Counted from the first letter of the stretch, positions 11,609 to 24,452 are shown. The stretch: 64,000 bases of DNA from Tetrastigma voinierianum (GCA_016808115.1 JAEQBH010000986.1:682001-746000); one strand, 5' to 3'. Notes: a model not told the origin generated them from the sequence alone. Program-made: numbers and translations.

Positions 11609-12831
11609 TCACCTCCAACTCGGTTGTCGCAACCCTTCCTCGCATTTACCCGCCGGCGCGTTTCGACTCTGCAAAGCCCATCGAGTCAAGATTCCATTCA
11701 TATGCCTGGGGAGGACAGTAGGTGTCAGGCCGAGCTCTGACAGGTCAGGAACACTCAGCTGTCTCAAGTCAACCTGGCTGGGTGTGGTCCAGGTGCACTC
11801 CAACTCGAAGGTCATAACTCCTTTCATCCGAACTCCGTTCGGCGTTTCCGACTACTGGAAAGCCCATTGAGTCAAGATTCCATTTTTATTCCTGTGGAGG
11901 ACAGTAGGTGTCAGGCTGAGCTCGGACAGGTCAAGACACCTCAGCTAAGTCAGGTTAGCTTGGCTAGGTTTGATTACGTGTGACCTCCAACTTCGGAAGG
12001 TCATAACTTTTTCTTCCGAACTCCGTTTTGGGTGTTCTTGGACTCTATGGAAAGCCCATTGAGTCAAGAATCCATCTATATATAGCTTGTTGAAATTTGA
12101 ACTCAAATTAAACTCCAAAAATCAATCCTAACCAAAACCACTAGCACGCACGAATAATATTGTTCTTTAATGGTTTTGGAATAGGGGATGACAATGAGGA
12201 AAAGCCAAACTGAGATTGAGATTCTGAGGATTGGAATCAAAGTGCAAAGCTTGGCCTGGTTTTACCGACTTCTATTCCTCGTTTCAAGTTTTTTGCATGT
12301 TTGTTCTATATTTCCTATTCTCGCTTTCAATATTTGAGTGCTCGTTTAAATGCATGTTAAAAAACATATTGAATCGCTTTAAATGATTCAAGGAATGGAT
12401 TGTAAAATGCTCGTATATGAAAATTGCATGACTATTGAAAGTGAACTATTTATATTAGTAAAATGTACATATTATACGTACTTACAGAAAATTTGAACGC
12501 CTTAATAGAATGTTAACCGTTTAGTTCAGATAAGGATGATAGATTGGTATACCAATAGGTTAAATAGCGTGACCGCGAACAATTGTATTGACGTGTCACC
12601 CGATCACCGCCCAAATGGACCGTATCTAAGAGTGTTCACTACTGATTTTTTTATAACCAACAAAGAACCCACGGACCGCATCGCTGCTTTAAAACCCTTT
12701 TATACCGATCACAAACAAATGAGACCAAGGGCCAGGACTTGATATCACATATTTAAGACATAAGTTAAATTCGTTAAGGCATAACCGAATCTGATTCTCA
12801 GAATCGAATTGAATTTGTGGAGCATAATTTG
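11609..12831 (+). mobile_element. Right part of the interrupted LTR, with about 200-bp tandem units
   Basis: Three units begin near 11,610, 11,797 and 11,990. Each contains ctccaact, aaggtcataact, gaactccgttcgg, gaaagcccattgagtcaagattccat, and most also ggaggacagtaggtgtcagg. The same unit occurs at 8,745-8,900 left of the fold-back element. From 12,090 the sequence is AT-rich LTR material with no recognisable protein. The end near 12,831 is set by the next LTR. Confidence 0.6.
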
Positions 12832-15230
12832 TGACACCTCAAACTCCGGTCCGCGTGATCTACCCGTCAACCCACTAATATTTTGTGAATGCTCCACACT
12901 CGACATTTCACGCAAAACGCAAGGTAGTCTCCCTTTCAGACGGAGTTCTACCCAAATACAACACCTCGTATAAACCTCGTCCCAAACAATCCAATATAAC
13001 AAACAGATGATTAAACTACCACTCGGGCTCATAACCCAATACCATCACAATATCTATATCTAACTATATCCAATGTAGCTTCAAGAGTTCAAATTTTACT
13101 TATACAACACATATATTAAAATTCTCACAATTCTAATACATGCCATACATCATAACCCAAAGCCACAATCCCGCTCTTCTAAATCCCGCCCTGGGGATGA
13201 GCCGTCCCTCGCACGCTCCCGCACCGTAAAATAATATCCCCGACAGGTGAGCTTAACGCTCGCAGCGGAACCACCCTGCCGGGCTACTCTCCACCTGCCG
13301 CATACGCACGCTCCAAAGAAACACACATTCAAGCAAATGTACGATCCTACTTCAATGTCTAACTGACCATCTGCACTGGCAAGTTCCTCACATCGACTTC
13401 ACACTCGTCTAAGCCCTCGGGATGAATTATTACGCTTATTTCGTGGACAACCCTCGATATATATATATCAACTGGGCTGCCTCCGACGACACATTTTAGA
13501 CGGACTACCCTCCGATCATTTTTAGTTTGCACAACCCTCCGAAACCATTCTCTCTAGACTCACCTCTACGACTCACTCCTATCATCATCCTAGGTGTCCT
13601 TAATGCATATTAACGCATTTACGCCAATTCCATTACGCCTTATAAATACATTTAAAATATATAAACATGCATATATTCACATAAAAATTAAATCACACAA
13701 TCATGTTATGTAATTTCGCATTTCATCATATCAAAATTATCACACATGGGCTAATGATCAAACACGAGCAATTCAACTTGAATCACTCGACCAAACACAT
13801 TATTTCACAAAAATTATTTTGTGAACACTATTCCTGAATAGTGAAACCCTGAAGCATTATTCTGAATCACAATCATCTGGGCTCAATTTAGCTAACCCGA
13901 AATTCATGGGCATTCCCGGCCTTATACACGCCAAAACATCATTTATAGCACAAATTTCACCATAAATAACCCAAGAAAATTAGTGGACAGTCACGGACTG
14001 TCCACTTGAACTAAATTAATTTCCAATAATTCGGTCCCAAGTTTTGGGACCAATCAAACGGCCCCTCACGGCCTCAATCAACTCAAACATCATAAATACA
14101 CTTAAATAAAGAATAAACCCAAGAGATAAACCCTTACCTCACCTGAGCTTGTCAAAACTCCTCGAACTCCAAGGCCCACACGTAGCTCCTCTCGCGCAGC
14201 AAATTTTCGCTTTCTGTCTCCGACGACTCGACGTCTGATTACGGACTTGCAGAGACGCCCTTCTCTCTAAACTCCCATTTTTTGTTTCCGCAGCTACTGG
14301 ACTTTTTTTTTTGCTTCAATTCACGTTTTTGCCTTTTTGAATTGTGGGAGACAAACACTAATGAAAGAGCTTGGTCTTTTCCCACTTAATCATTTTCCAA
14401 AACGACCATTTCTCATTCCTTCTTTTCCCAGCCAGGTGATTCGATAATTATCTCACTATCCATTTCATCATTTCCTCTACTCATGCCACTTATGACATAT
14501 GAGCACGTGTTATACGCGACTTTGCAAGATCGGTATCTTAATGCAGACCTAAACGCGATGTTCGAAAAACGTGTAAATTTCGACCGTTCCCTAATTCACG
14601 AAATTCGACATGCTATCTTAGATTTCATGAGACGATTCCAACGCAGGAACTGGGCTTGGCCATCCGAGATATAAAGAATAAATTTCGAATTTTAACCTAA
14701 ATTACAATTCAGAACTCGAAATTACGATTCACGATTTTTCCGTAATCTAATTTCTAATATCTTACATAATCAATCTGATTCGAGATTACGAAATATCAAT
14801 ACGAAGCGTATTACGATCAATGAACTATAAATCGATCAGATATAAAACAAGTATACGACAGATTTACATCGATAATCAAGAGCGTTTGAAAGTTTAGCGT
14901 TAAATCGTATGGATTTGATTTAAATTAAAACTGAATAATGAATTTGTATAGAACCACTAAGCATGAAAATACTTAACGATTGCTTACCAACGCGCAGTAC
15001 CGAAAGTGATAGATAATGATCAGTTTAACCCAAGATCGGTGAGCTCGAAATTATAAAGAAGGAATTCGAAAGATGTCTGGCTAATGCATTCATTCCATGT
15101 TTTCTTTTTGAACTTTGATATTTGCAAAACATTTCCTGTACTCAATATCTATTCAGAATTAATTTGAAGTACGCATAGAACGCCTCATCGTAACGCATTT
15201 TGTTAAACGTGAAATGTTTACGCTTGTTTG
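12832..15230 (-). mobile_element. Long gypsy-type LTR, minus orientation
   Basis: It begins tgtgacacctcaaactccgg at about 12,832, the reverse complement of a usual LTR 3' end. Its layout parallels the LTR at 53,250-55,894: an aggtgagcttaacgctc block near 13,246, and a cagcaaattttcgctttctgtctccgacg-like block at 14,196 against a similar one at 55,180. The right end is not defined; array sequence resumes at about 15,340. No coding remnant was found. Confidence 0.5.
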
Positions 15231-15339
15231 GAATCAAATCGCCTGCAAAGATTTGATTTTCGGAGTGATCGAGTGATAACAGGCATCCTTAATTTCGCCG
15301 GACTACAAAACGGATCAGGTCGAAAGGTCTCAATAATCG

Positions 15340-15510
15340 TGAACTCGAGCTACTCGGGCTCCCCGGTCGGCATTTCTACGCGGGCTACATGGTATGCTCG
15401 AATTGAGCCGTTGGCTCTCGAGCTACTTCGCCTGCGGGCTACATGGCCGTTTCGAGCGCTACGCTCGCGAATCGAGCTATTACCGCCTCGACATCCGTGC
15501 GCTTCCATCT
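15340..15510 (-). repeat. Module B array fragment with intact CG dinucleotides
   Basis: Two to three copies of the module seen at 4,905-7,570 (gagctactcgggctcc, gcgggctacatgg, ctcgagctacttcgcc). Words such as ctctcgagc here correspond to ctctgagc in the larger array. It may be the other side of the array interrupted at 7,570. Confidence 0.65.
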
Positions 15511-16750
15511 GATTTTCAGACTTATCGGTGCGGTCTAGCTGGCTTTCGTTCGCCGAACGCCTCGGACCGGAGGCATTCGAACTTTCCTACGGAAGGCAAA
15601 GACTACGGCCGAATGTAGACTCGATTTGTTGCACCAGGCGCCCATGGAGACTGAGCTCGCCTACCGCTACCTTCATGTATTGATTTACCGATGTCCTCAA
15701 CCCGTCTCCCACGACCTCTCCTCGTCATGGTATCCTCTCCGGTCGTAAGAATCATGCTCCTCGGTGTGGCTAGTTTCTCTATCCGCTCGACGAGGGTCGA
15801 GGTGTTGCTCTTCCTGCAATGTGGTTTCGGGTCTTTCGCCTAATGCGGTCTCCCAGGGCGCTGCTCATCGTGAGTTGTTCCAACTCTTCAAGAAGTGTTG
15901 GTCGGGTGACCGCGAGCGCCCACCCCGTCCGTGTCAGTCTCCGTGCATCGCCTCTTTACGCTCCTCCGGAGGTCAACTCGTCCACCCCGCCGGGCCGGTC
16001 TTAAGATCCTCGGAGGATTGACGTTACTCCCGCCAGGTTCCCGGCCGGATACCATCGCCGCCGAGAGGTCACGGCTGTGGGGTTGAACGGTTTGCTCCTA
16101 CGTGCATGCGCCTAACCGACGACGCTTTTTCAACCGAACCCGGGCCAGCTGCGGCTTGGAATCACTGGCCTGAGCTCGAATTGCCGGCCGCTTCTGGCCC
16201 ACGCTCGACGCCGATTCTCCTCGCAAAAACAATAAACAAAGAGGATCGACGGGGCTCGCCTCTGCTGCTCCGATGTACTAAATTCTTTCGCAATATATCA
16301 ACTACTTAGTGGAATGAAGTATCAGCGCATAAGTCCGGAAGACTTCACGACTGTAATACTGACATTTATAAAGATATGTTTTTCCCATTCGACTACATGA
16401 TAAAGGATTTCTCTTTATCGATAAAAGATTTTTTTCCTTATCGTTGTCGACACATGGATAATCGAAAGAAGTATCGATTATCCTACTTCCCCATTTCCAA
16501 GGGAGATTTTGTCTGATTTGATGTGATAGCCAGCTACTCTAAATTCATCCTACTCTCATTCGGCGTAGATTCTGGGCCTCGATTTACAGGATATATGCTC
16601 TTACGCCTATCCACGCATCGGGCCTCGAGGATGAACTCGTCCCGCTTGGGTCGGCGCTAGAGCCCTAGCGCGAACCCACCCGCCATAAATCTTCTTTAAT
16701 CCCGCTTCGTAATGAGCGGCATACGCGCCTATTGTTTTAAACCCAATCAG
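15511..16750 (-). mobile_element. TAT-like gypsy element: gag-side remnant and 5' LTR
   Basis: Positions 15,511-16,140 are GC-rich with short overlapping frames on both strands, as expected of a decayed gag leader, but no domain can be named with confidence. Positions of about 16,150-16,750 match the LTRs at 32,590-33,120 and 36,080-36,690 in inverse orientation: tggaatcactgg, cctcgcaaaaac, agaggatcgacgggg, ccttatcgttgtc, ggataatcg and a cctattgtt end. With 4,263-7,569 and 15,340-15,510 it could form one minus-strand element split by the insertion at 7,570-15,335; this is inference from order and orientation. Confidence 0.5.
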
Positions 16751-16937
16751 ACTTAATAATTTATACCTTATTCACTAGCAAATAAAGTCAAGATAATGTC
16801 ATTCGTTTGTTGGAACGTCAGGGGTTATTTAGTTGGGGAGATTCTTTCGTTACATAAAAGTGCACTAGATGATACAAGTTATGCAATTGCTTTAGCATGT
16901 GATAAGGATCTTAAGTACATGATAAAACAAAAAATAT

Positions 16938-17092
16938 AGGGCTTGTTTGTTGCTATTTTTTAAAACTATTTTTGAAAATATAAAAAATATTATTTTTGTG
17001 TTTTTTCAAAATTGTTCTTGATAGTTGCTACTAAAATTAGTGTTTTTTTATATTTTTCAAAAAAAAAAAAGTTAGTAACCAAACGTGTTCTT
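16938..17092. mobile_element. MITE-like element, about 155 bp
   Basis: The ends are imperfect inverted repeats (ggcttgtttgttgcta and tagtaaccaaacgtgtt). The interior is rich in tttttgaaaa / ttttcaaaa. A related copy lies at 26,227-26,390. There is no coding capacity. Confidence 0.55.
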
Positions 17093-18990
17093 TATATTTT
17101 TCTAATTCTTATTATTTTTTAGAATAAAAAGCAATTTTAAAAAACATGAATAAAAACAGATCCATATTCAAGTGTACTATAATTGATATGTTGTTCCATA
17201 ACAATGTTTATTTTAATACTTGAAAAAAAGGTAAAATAAACTATGTTTAAGTAATTACTCAATTGGGCTAAGGTGAAACTTAAGGATGAAATTTTAAATA
17301 TATTCATAACATCTTATAAGCTAAAAAAGGTTGAATGGAAGAGGCATGACATATATTTAAGCAACTATGCTAAAAAGTAAGGTTAGGTGTCTAAGCATGG
17401 AGAGAGAAATTGATTAGATTCAAGTTTCATATAGTATTATAGAAGACACATAACCATTATAATTGGACTTGTACTATATCTATAACTATTTAAGGGAGTA
17501 GTTAGCAAGCATTATGTGAGTCATAATAGACTTTCAAACATTTCATAAAATAAGGGTTTGATGTTATTAATTTAGAAATTAGTTGAGTCTAGACTCTAGA
17601 TGGATCCACATGAATGGTTTAGGTTTCTAACTTGAAATTTGAACAATTATATCAATTTCATGTCTAATGTAAATATGAATACATAAAATTACTTTGGTAT
17701 AAGCTGGATATTTTTTGGATGGAATATATATACATATCCCCTCGTTGCACACGGTTTCTATTTGAACTTTTATGCCCCATATATATATATAGTATTTATT
17801 ATGAATGAAGACAAGAACTATGTATGTAGGACTATAACCCAATAATTAAATATTATTGAATTTCGGTAGAGTTATGCATTAGGTCTTTGTCTTTGCTTCG
17901 AATTCCATATTTACAATGGAACATTTTTTATCAAAAAAATTTCGACGAAAGTATATATAAAATAAGCAAAACTAAACTGGTATTGGATTTTAAAAAATCT
18001 CAAATCTATTAAAAACCCGATAACATAAATCTCAAATTCGTTTCATCCCATTAAGAACGGAATGAAACTGTAGCAACAGGATAAAACTCACCCAATTACC
18101 AACCATACATAAATGCTACGCATCTTTATAATGTACATGGGATGTGTAGATTAATTAACTACATTGCGCAGGGCGCAGGTCACGGTTCCTCCCATTGCTT
18201 TTTTTTTTTTTTTTTTTTTAATTAATTGATTTATTTTAAAGCCTTACTCAGATTGCGGTACGGCCTGTGTATATAAATGTGAGCCCCACACACTATAAAT
18301 GCCACCACCTCATTTGCATGTCCGCCACGTGTCTCATCCTCTACCGTCCAACCATATTTCCTGATTAATATCTCAGACCTCTCTTCACATGCCATCCGAT
18401 CATGATCTAGATAATTGACTGATGTCCCAAAATAATTCTTTTTGGTTTTATGTTTCTTGTCACGTACCTTATTTAGTTATGAATTTTAGGCTTAATGTTT
18501 TTTTAAAAGAGTTTTGCTCTTAATGTTAAAATCACGATCGGTAACTATGGTATTTAAAATTGTAATCACGAACGGATTTAACATTAAACCTAAAATGGTT
18601 TCAATTTTTTGAATAAATTTAAAAAGATAGTTAGTCACCAGCTTTGAAAATATTGAAAAAACCATAAGTTTCAACATTACTTTGAAAATGGGAATTTTTT
18701 TTATTAAAAGGGACATGACTCTAGATATTTAGGTTATACGTATGAAATTTCATACCAATCCAACGGCTGAGATTTGAATAGAGTTATGGAGACGAAAGAA
18801 AGACGTCCCTTTCTAGTTTTCTTTTCTTTTGTTCCCTACGCCTCCCCGGAACGGTCGGCGAGATAAAGAAGGATGTTAAATTAGAAAATTAAAATAAATA
18901 GGAACTTTTTGTGCTTTACAGCAGAAATCAATCTGAGCCGTCGATTGGACATACAAAAATGCTGATCGTTCACTCCAATCCAACTCCACT
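17093..18990. other. AT-rich intergenic sequence upstream of the glycosyltransferase gene
   Basis: No gene is visible. There are short TA runs (17,778-17,790) and a poly-T tract (18,199-18,219). A segment at 18,260-18,350 has TATA-like motifs (gtatataaatg, actataaatg) and a ccacgtgtc word, so it might be a distal promoter, but it lies about 700 bp from the start codon at 19,041. Confidence 0.5.
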
Positions 18991-19005
18991 TTACTCTTTC
19001 TTTTT

Positions 19006-19022
19006 CTCTCTCTCTCTCTCTC
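19006..19022 (+). repeat. CT microsatellite in the probable 5' UTR
   Basis: An uninterrupted CT run ends 18 bases before the start codon of the glycosyltransferase gene. CT-rich tracts are common in plant 5' leaders. Confidence 0.85.
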
Positions 19023-19040
19023 AAAAGATGAACTGAAACT

Positions 19041-20174
19041 ATGCTGTCTCCAACACCACTCTCTCTTTTCTGTGCTCTCCTTCTCTGCCTCCCACTCGCC
19101 GTTGTCTTCACCGTCAACACCACAACCACCCCCAACTCCACCGCTAACTCCACCGGGAAAAATGACAATCTCAGAAGAGGCAAAACCCTCTTTTTCTCAC
19201 CTCCGCCGCCGCCGCCGCCGCCTCTGATTATTCCGAAGGACGATGGGTCATTGTTCCGAGTCGCAGGCCGAGTCAACCCAAAACCCTCACCTCCCGGATC
19301 GGCCAAGAAACTGGCTTTCATGTTCCTCACCACCTCGCCGCTCCCATTTGCGCCGCTCTGGGAAATCTACTTCAACTCCACTTCCCCCAATCTGTACAAC
19401 ATCTACATCCACGCTGACCCAACAACTCATTACGACTCACCGTTTCAGGGCGTGTTCGTCGACCGAGTCATCCCATCGTCCAAACCCACTCAGCGATTCA
19501 CACCCACTCTCATCTCGGCGGCGCGCCGCCTCCTCTCCCACGCCCTCCTCCACGACCCGTCGAACTATATGTTTGCTCTGCTGTCTTCTTCTTGTATCCC
19601 TCTCCACTCTTTCAATTTCAGTTACGAAACCCTGGTAAGGTCGAAGAAGAGCTTCATTGAGATTTTGAAGAATCAGCCGGGAATGGAGGCGAGGTGGGCG
19701 GCGCGTGGGGAGGACGTGATGCTGCCGGAGGTGGCGTTGGAGAGTTGCCGAATTGGGTCCCAGTTTTGGACGCTGACACGTAAGCACGCTAGGATAGTTG
19801 TGCGTGACGAGCGGTTGTGGTCTAAGTTCAAGCTGCCTTGTCTGCATTGGGACACGTGTTATCCTGAAGAAAATTACTTTCCTACCCTTCTGAGTATGCA
19901 TGACCCACGTGGGTGCATTCCAGCTACGCTCACGCACGTGGACTGGAGGGGCCGTAGCGACGGTCACCCCCGCACGTACGAGGCTGCCGAGGTGGGCCCG
20001 GACTTGATCTTAACCCTCCGATCTGCTAGACCGAGATATGGTGATGAGGAAACCAACCGCTCCGATTCGTCTGTTACCCCACGCCATGACCCCTTCTTGT
20101 TCGCAAGAAAATTTTCTCCGGATTCAATCCAACCGTTGATGGATATAGCAAGTGATGTCATCTTCAAAGATTAG
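19041..20174 (+). CDS. GT14-type glycosyltransferase (core-2/I-branching GlcNAc-transferase-like)
   Basis: An intronless frame of 377 codons. Residues 5-25 form a hydrophobic signal anchor typical of type II Golgi enzymes, followed by an N-glycosylation-rich, proline-rich stem (eight consecutive Pro at 54-61, encoded by a CCG run). The domain from about residue 90 shows the plant branch of glycosyltransferase family 14: KLAFMFLTTSPLPFAPLW (90-107), YNIYIHADP (119-127), FALLSSSCIPLHSF (178-191), GSQFWTLTRKHA (239-250), CYPEENYFPTLL (273-284), THVDW (298-302) and FARKF (354-358). Plant members of this DUF266/BC10-like group are Golgi proteins tied to cell-wall glycosylation; the exact donor and acceptor here are unknown. 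Length and motif order fit an intact gene. The first in-frame ATG was chosen because the signal anchor starts there. A second ATG at 19,028 opens a two-codon upstream frame. Confidence 0.93.
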   Translation: MLSPTPLSLFCALLLCLPLAVVFTVNTTTTPNSTANSTGKNDNLRRGKTLFFSPPPPPPPPLIIPKDDGSLFRVAGRVNPKPSPPGSAKKLAFMFLTTSPLPFAPLWEIYFNSTSPNLYNIYIHADPTTHYDSPFQGVFVDRVIPSSKPTQRFTPTLISAARRLLSHALLHDPSNYMFALLSSSCIPLHSFNFSYETLVRSKKSFIEILKNQPGMEARWAARGEDVMLPEVALESCRIGSQFWTLTRKHARIVVRDERLWSKFKLPCLHWDTCYPEENYFPTLLSMHDPRGCIPATLTHVDWRGRSDGHPRTYEAAEVGPDLILTLRSARPRYGDEETNRSDSSVTPRHDPFLFARKFSPDSIQPLMDIASDVIFKD

Positions 20175-21686
20175 GATGTCATTTTACTGTTTTTTTTTTT
20201 TTGCACTTTTTAGAGAGAGAAATTGTAAAAAGGAAAGAAGGATTTCAGTGAGTCAACTCGCTTTACTCTTTGTAATTACTAATTATAAAAGGATTAAAAA
20301 AGTAAAATAAAAACTGACATTTTTCAATATGTGCTTCATATATATTTGTAAAATGTTTCTTTTTTCTCCCTTTACAGGCAAACAAAAATGGAAAAATAAT
20401 AAAAAATTAAATGTTCAAAGAACAAATTGAAAAAAGGGAAACAAATAGATTTGAAAATAAATAAAATTATGTATTAAAAAAAAAAAAAAAAACATAAATC
20501 ATGTCTTAGAAACGGGACTTCTATATTTTCAACTTGGTCATGCCGCATCGCTTTTTAAAATATTTTTTGAAGTATCATGCTTTTTACTTTATTTTAACCT
20601 TATATTCGTGTTATAGAAAGAAAAATAAATAAAAATAAGTTTTAAATTGATAATATTTTTTATATATTTCTTTAAATTCATTCTACTTGTTTTTAATTTA
20701 TTTAAAAATATATATTTTAAATATATTTAAATTTCTACTACTTGATTCTTTAAATTAAAATAATTTTTTTTGTTAGAAATAACAATTAATGTCAATATGT
20801 ATACTTTAAGAAATTCTACATTATTGGTTAGTACAAACTAAAAATAAGTGAGAAATAAATAAGTGAGAAAGTCTTTCAAAAATAATAAATAAATAAGTGA
20901 GAAATAAACTATTATCTATATTTAAGTTTTTAAAGAGTTGTATTACCATTCTAGCTTTAAAAGACAAGGAAAAAAAGAAAAACATGAAGAATATGTTTGA
21001 TTTTTTTTTTTTTTTTTGTTAAAAAAATATGAAAAACACATAAAACACTATATTTGGAGAATAAGAACAGTTTTAAGAGACGAGGCGTTTTTAAAAATTG
21101 TTCTTAATAACGGTTTTATGAAAATAGTAATTAAATATACCAATATTTTTTTTGCTAATGCGGTGGACTTGTTAACGCTTTAAAGCATGATTATCATAAT
21201 TTTCTTTTATTCAGAAAGGGGCAAAGAAATTTATAGCTTTACTTATTTAGTATGGTGTTTCTGACTTGCTTCTTCATAGTGAAATGGAAAAGTACTATGG
21301 TATCCTTACGTTATTAACACTATTATTAAATAATAATTATTATTGTTGACAATTATAATTTAGATATGATTTTTGTTAGAAAACAATGATTACTATTTTG
21401 ACAAAATTATTACTCATGCCAATTGATGGATATGAATCAACTACAATAATTTGATCCACTATTCTATAGGATAAGAATGACGTAAGTCTAATGTATAGAA
21501 TATTTAGAAACAAACCTTAAATTCTGATAATTATTTATATTATTGTTTGTATAAAAGAAATTCAAAAGCTAAAAAAACATTTAACGATACTTGCAAAGTT
21601 TTTTAGGCACTTGGAAGTATTGTCTCCCATAATTTGGTGTCAGTGATATGATAAATGACTCTAGTTGAAAATTTGTCTTTTCACTT
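20175..21686. other. AT-rich intergenic sequence downstream of the glycosyltransferase gene
   Basis: The 3' UTR presumably starts here; no clear polyadenylation site can be assigned among many A-rich words. Several homopolymer runs are present (20,476, 21,001). A weak relative of the 16,938 MITE may lie near 20,995-21,140. No gene is visible. Confidence 0.5.
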
Positions 21687-21962
21687 CTTACATTGATTTG
21701 AGAATAAATATAAAAATACTCTTATAAAGAATGAAAAATATATAATTTAATATAATTTTATAGAAATTAATTATGTTTTAGATATGATAATATTTAATGC
21801 TATCTTAACAAAATATAAGCACTATATGACATTGTTCATTAAAATAATATTTAAAACTATTAAGATAATACCATATCTAAAATAAAATTATTTTTTTATA
21901 AAACAATCATATATTTTATATTTTTTATGTCATCATTATATATATTCTCAAATCAATGTAAG
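21687..21962. mobile_element. MITE-like inverted-repeat element, about 276 bp
   Basis: It starts cttacattgatttgagaata and ends with its near-exact inverse tattctcaaatcaatgtaag. The pairing continues inward imperfectly (attatgttttagatatgata against taccatatctaaaataaaat), so most of the element could fold into a long AT-rich hairpin. It has no coding capacity. Confidence 0.8.
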
Positions 21963-24452
21963 AAAATGCAAAAAGGATTACTTATCTTATTTCGGTAGTA
22001 TGTATTTTTTATATTTATTACATTTTACATATTACATTATATTACACACTCTATTCACACAAGCAAAATATAGTTAAACTTGTAACATAGAAAAGCTATC
22101 TATAGGAAGTTGTACCAAAATTTTTGGAAGCAGCAGAACTCTAATGAAAATGTACGAATTAGTTTCATTTCAATAAGCCTTATCCAAATGATTCAATAAT
22201 TTGTACCAAAAAAAAAAAAAGAAAAGAAAGGAAGAAGCTCTGAGTGAGATGGTCAGTAGAATTGATTTCATATTTGAACCTTTCAGAGCTTCATAAATTA
22301 TGGGAGTTACTCCCCAGTCTCCCACTTGTTTTGTAGGTCCCAAGTCAGTTCCTCTTATCACTTACATACTTCCATTTATTTGCTTACGCGGCAGTCTCAA
22401 ATTGACCTTTTTTTTGTTTTCAAATTTGCTCTTATTCCAGCTGACAAAAAAAAAAAAAAAAGAAGGAAAGAAAAAAACTAAAAAAGCAGTCCTTTTAACA
22501 TTAAATATTCCTTTTGAAAGTCGAAAATCTGTTACTTTAAATACCCACCACGTGTTTTAATTATATGTTTATGTGCCAATATATGTGGTCTAAACCGTCT
22601 AACCTTCATTTTATTTTCAAAAAGGGACCCAGGATTCCCATCCATTACATGTGTGGCCAAGGTTATCATTGATCCCGGGGTTAATTAAAAAAATATAGTT
22701 GTAGAATAGCAATAAAATAAACTGTTAGATTTGAGATTGAGATATCTTTGACCCTAGTGTTTTCATGGAAAAGGTTGTTTCGGATATCAAAATTGATGAA
22801 GATTTAAAGTATCAAACTTGAAGTCCCTAAAAGAATCAAGATGAAGTTGGCCTATGGGAACCTACATTTGGCGAATCCGGTCCATATCATAACTGATACT
22901 GACACAAATGAGGCTGTGAGTCACTGAGCCAGATATCGTGAACAAGAACTCCATGCTAAGAGCTTAGCATCATTTGTGCAAAGTCGAATAAAGATCAAAT
23001 CAAAAAGTTCATATCTAACCAGAATTTGAAACAATCTTAGATTGTATTATGAAGAGGATACTTGATCGTTTAAAGAAAAGTACGTATAATTTAAGGTAAG
23101 TTTAAAGTTATATTAGAATAATGATCCAACCTTATCTATTTTTCTAAAACTGAATATACAAGAGTTATATATTTGGGACTTTAGAAGATGTTCACAATAG
23201 ATTCGGTAAACAGAAATTAATAAAGCAATGTACAGGTTCTCGGGCTGCCAAGATGTTGAAATGCCAGACACTACCGGTATATCGTGACGTTAAAGTCTTT
23301 ATCTTGCAGGAAAGATGACTTCATTCTTATATTCTTTTATCTCTATTTCACGTATTATGAGACGGATGCAATGTCAGAGAGTAATCAAGTGGAGTTCCAT
23401 TCTCAATTTTACTGTGAGCCGACAGGCTTCAAGAAAGCGCCACGCAGTGTTATGAGTCTCAGACCACATAAAGACTAATTATAACCACTGGGATTAATTA
23501 AATCCCAAGATCCGAAAGACAACCCCGAACATGTACAAAGGTCGAACCACGCAAAAATTACAGGACAAGCCTTATTACAAAATATATCACATCTGTTTTG
23601 CACACACTAAATCCCATATGTGAAATCAGACGCATAAGTAATATAACCAACAAAATCATAGCCAAACATCGGTGAACCGCGACCCTGGACCAACACTTAT
23701 ATCATTATAACTTACAAGCGCAATTACCTGGATCGCAAATTGCTTCATCTTACAATACTTCGCTCCAATTGCGAATGAAATTATTGAATTGAGAACCACC
23801 CTTATTCCATAGCACAAGTCTCTTATGATTTTCATGTGGGATAACTTGTTCTCCGTCAAACTATCGTTCTATGTTTTAGAGAGTAAATACCTTTTGGAAA
23901 AGTGGAAGAAGAGAGAGGAAGTTGTTTGATGTAGTTAAATATGGGTCTACTCCATGCCCCCATTAATGTCTCAGCTTAACTTGGATATTAAGGAGCAGTT
24001 TTAATTCCAAAAAATTGCTCCACTCTTCATTCAATGTCCTTTGACGTTAAGGCACCACTTCGCTTCCCTTTGATTGGGTCGTGTCAGCCCAAATTGGACA
24101 CCCGATTTCAATCCCAACAATATTAAAAATAATAAAATTTTCATACATAATTATGAAAGAAAATGGTATAAAAAAATCAAATTAATTAAAAGTTTATGTA
24201 TTTTTATTGGGCCGAACCTATTTGAAAATCTTGGGCTGAAACCCAAAAAGCTTCAGCCAAGACCATCAAACCTTGGAGTGTCGACTATTGGGCCTAGCCC
24301 CATGCCCACTATGCAAAAAAGGCATGATTAGTTTAGAAAAACTCAATTAATTTTCGTATAAGGTAGAAGGTGTAGATGGTGAGACCAAATACATATAGAA
24401 TTGGAAGAAAGAAGTCAAAGAACCGAAAATGAAACCATGAACAGAACCGAGG

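Noticed and set aside
16797..16880. Translation containing CWNVRG, like the start of a LINE endonuclease
   Set aside because: The motif is short and the following residues do not match an endonuclease; likely chance.
18881..19333. 150-codon minus-strand frame overlapping the glycosyltransferase start
   Set aside because: It is antisense to the GT14 coding region, includes a glycine run from the CCG repeat, and has no domain.
20995..21140. Possible third copy of the 16,938/26,227 MITE
   Set aside because: Only poly-T and gttcttaataac-type words are shared; the inverted ends could not be found.
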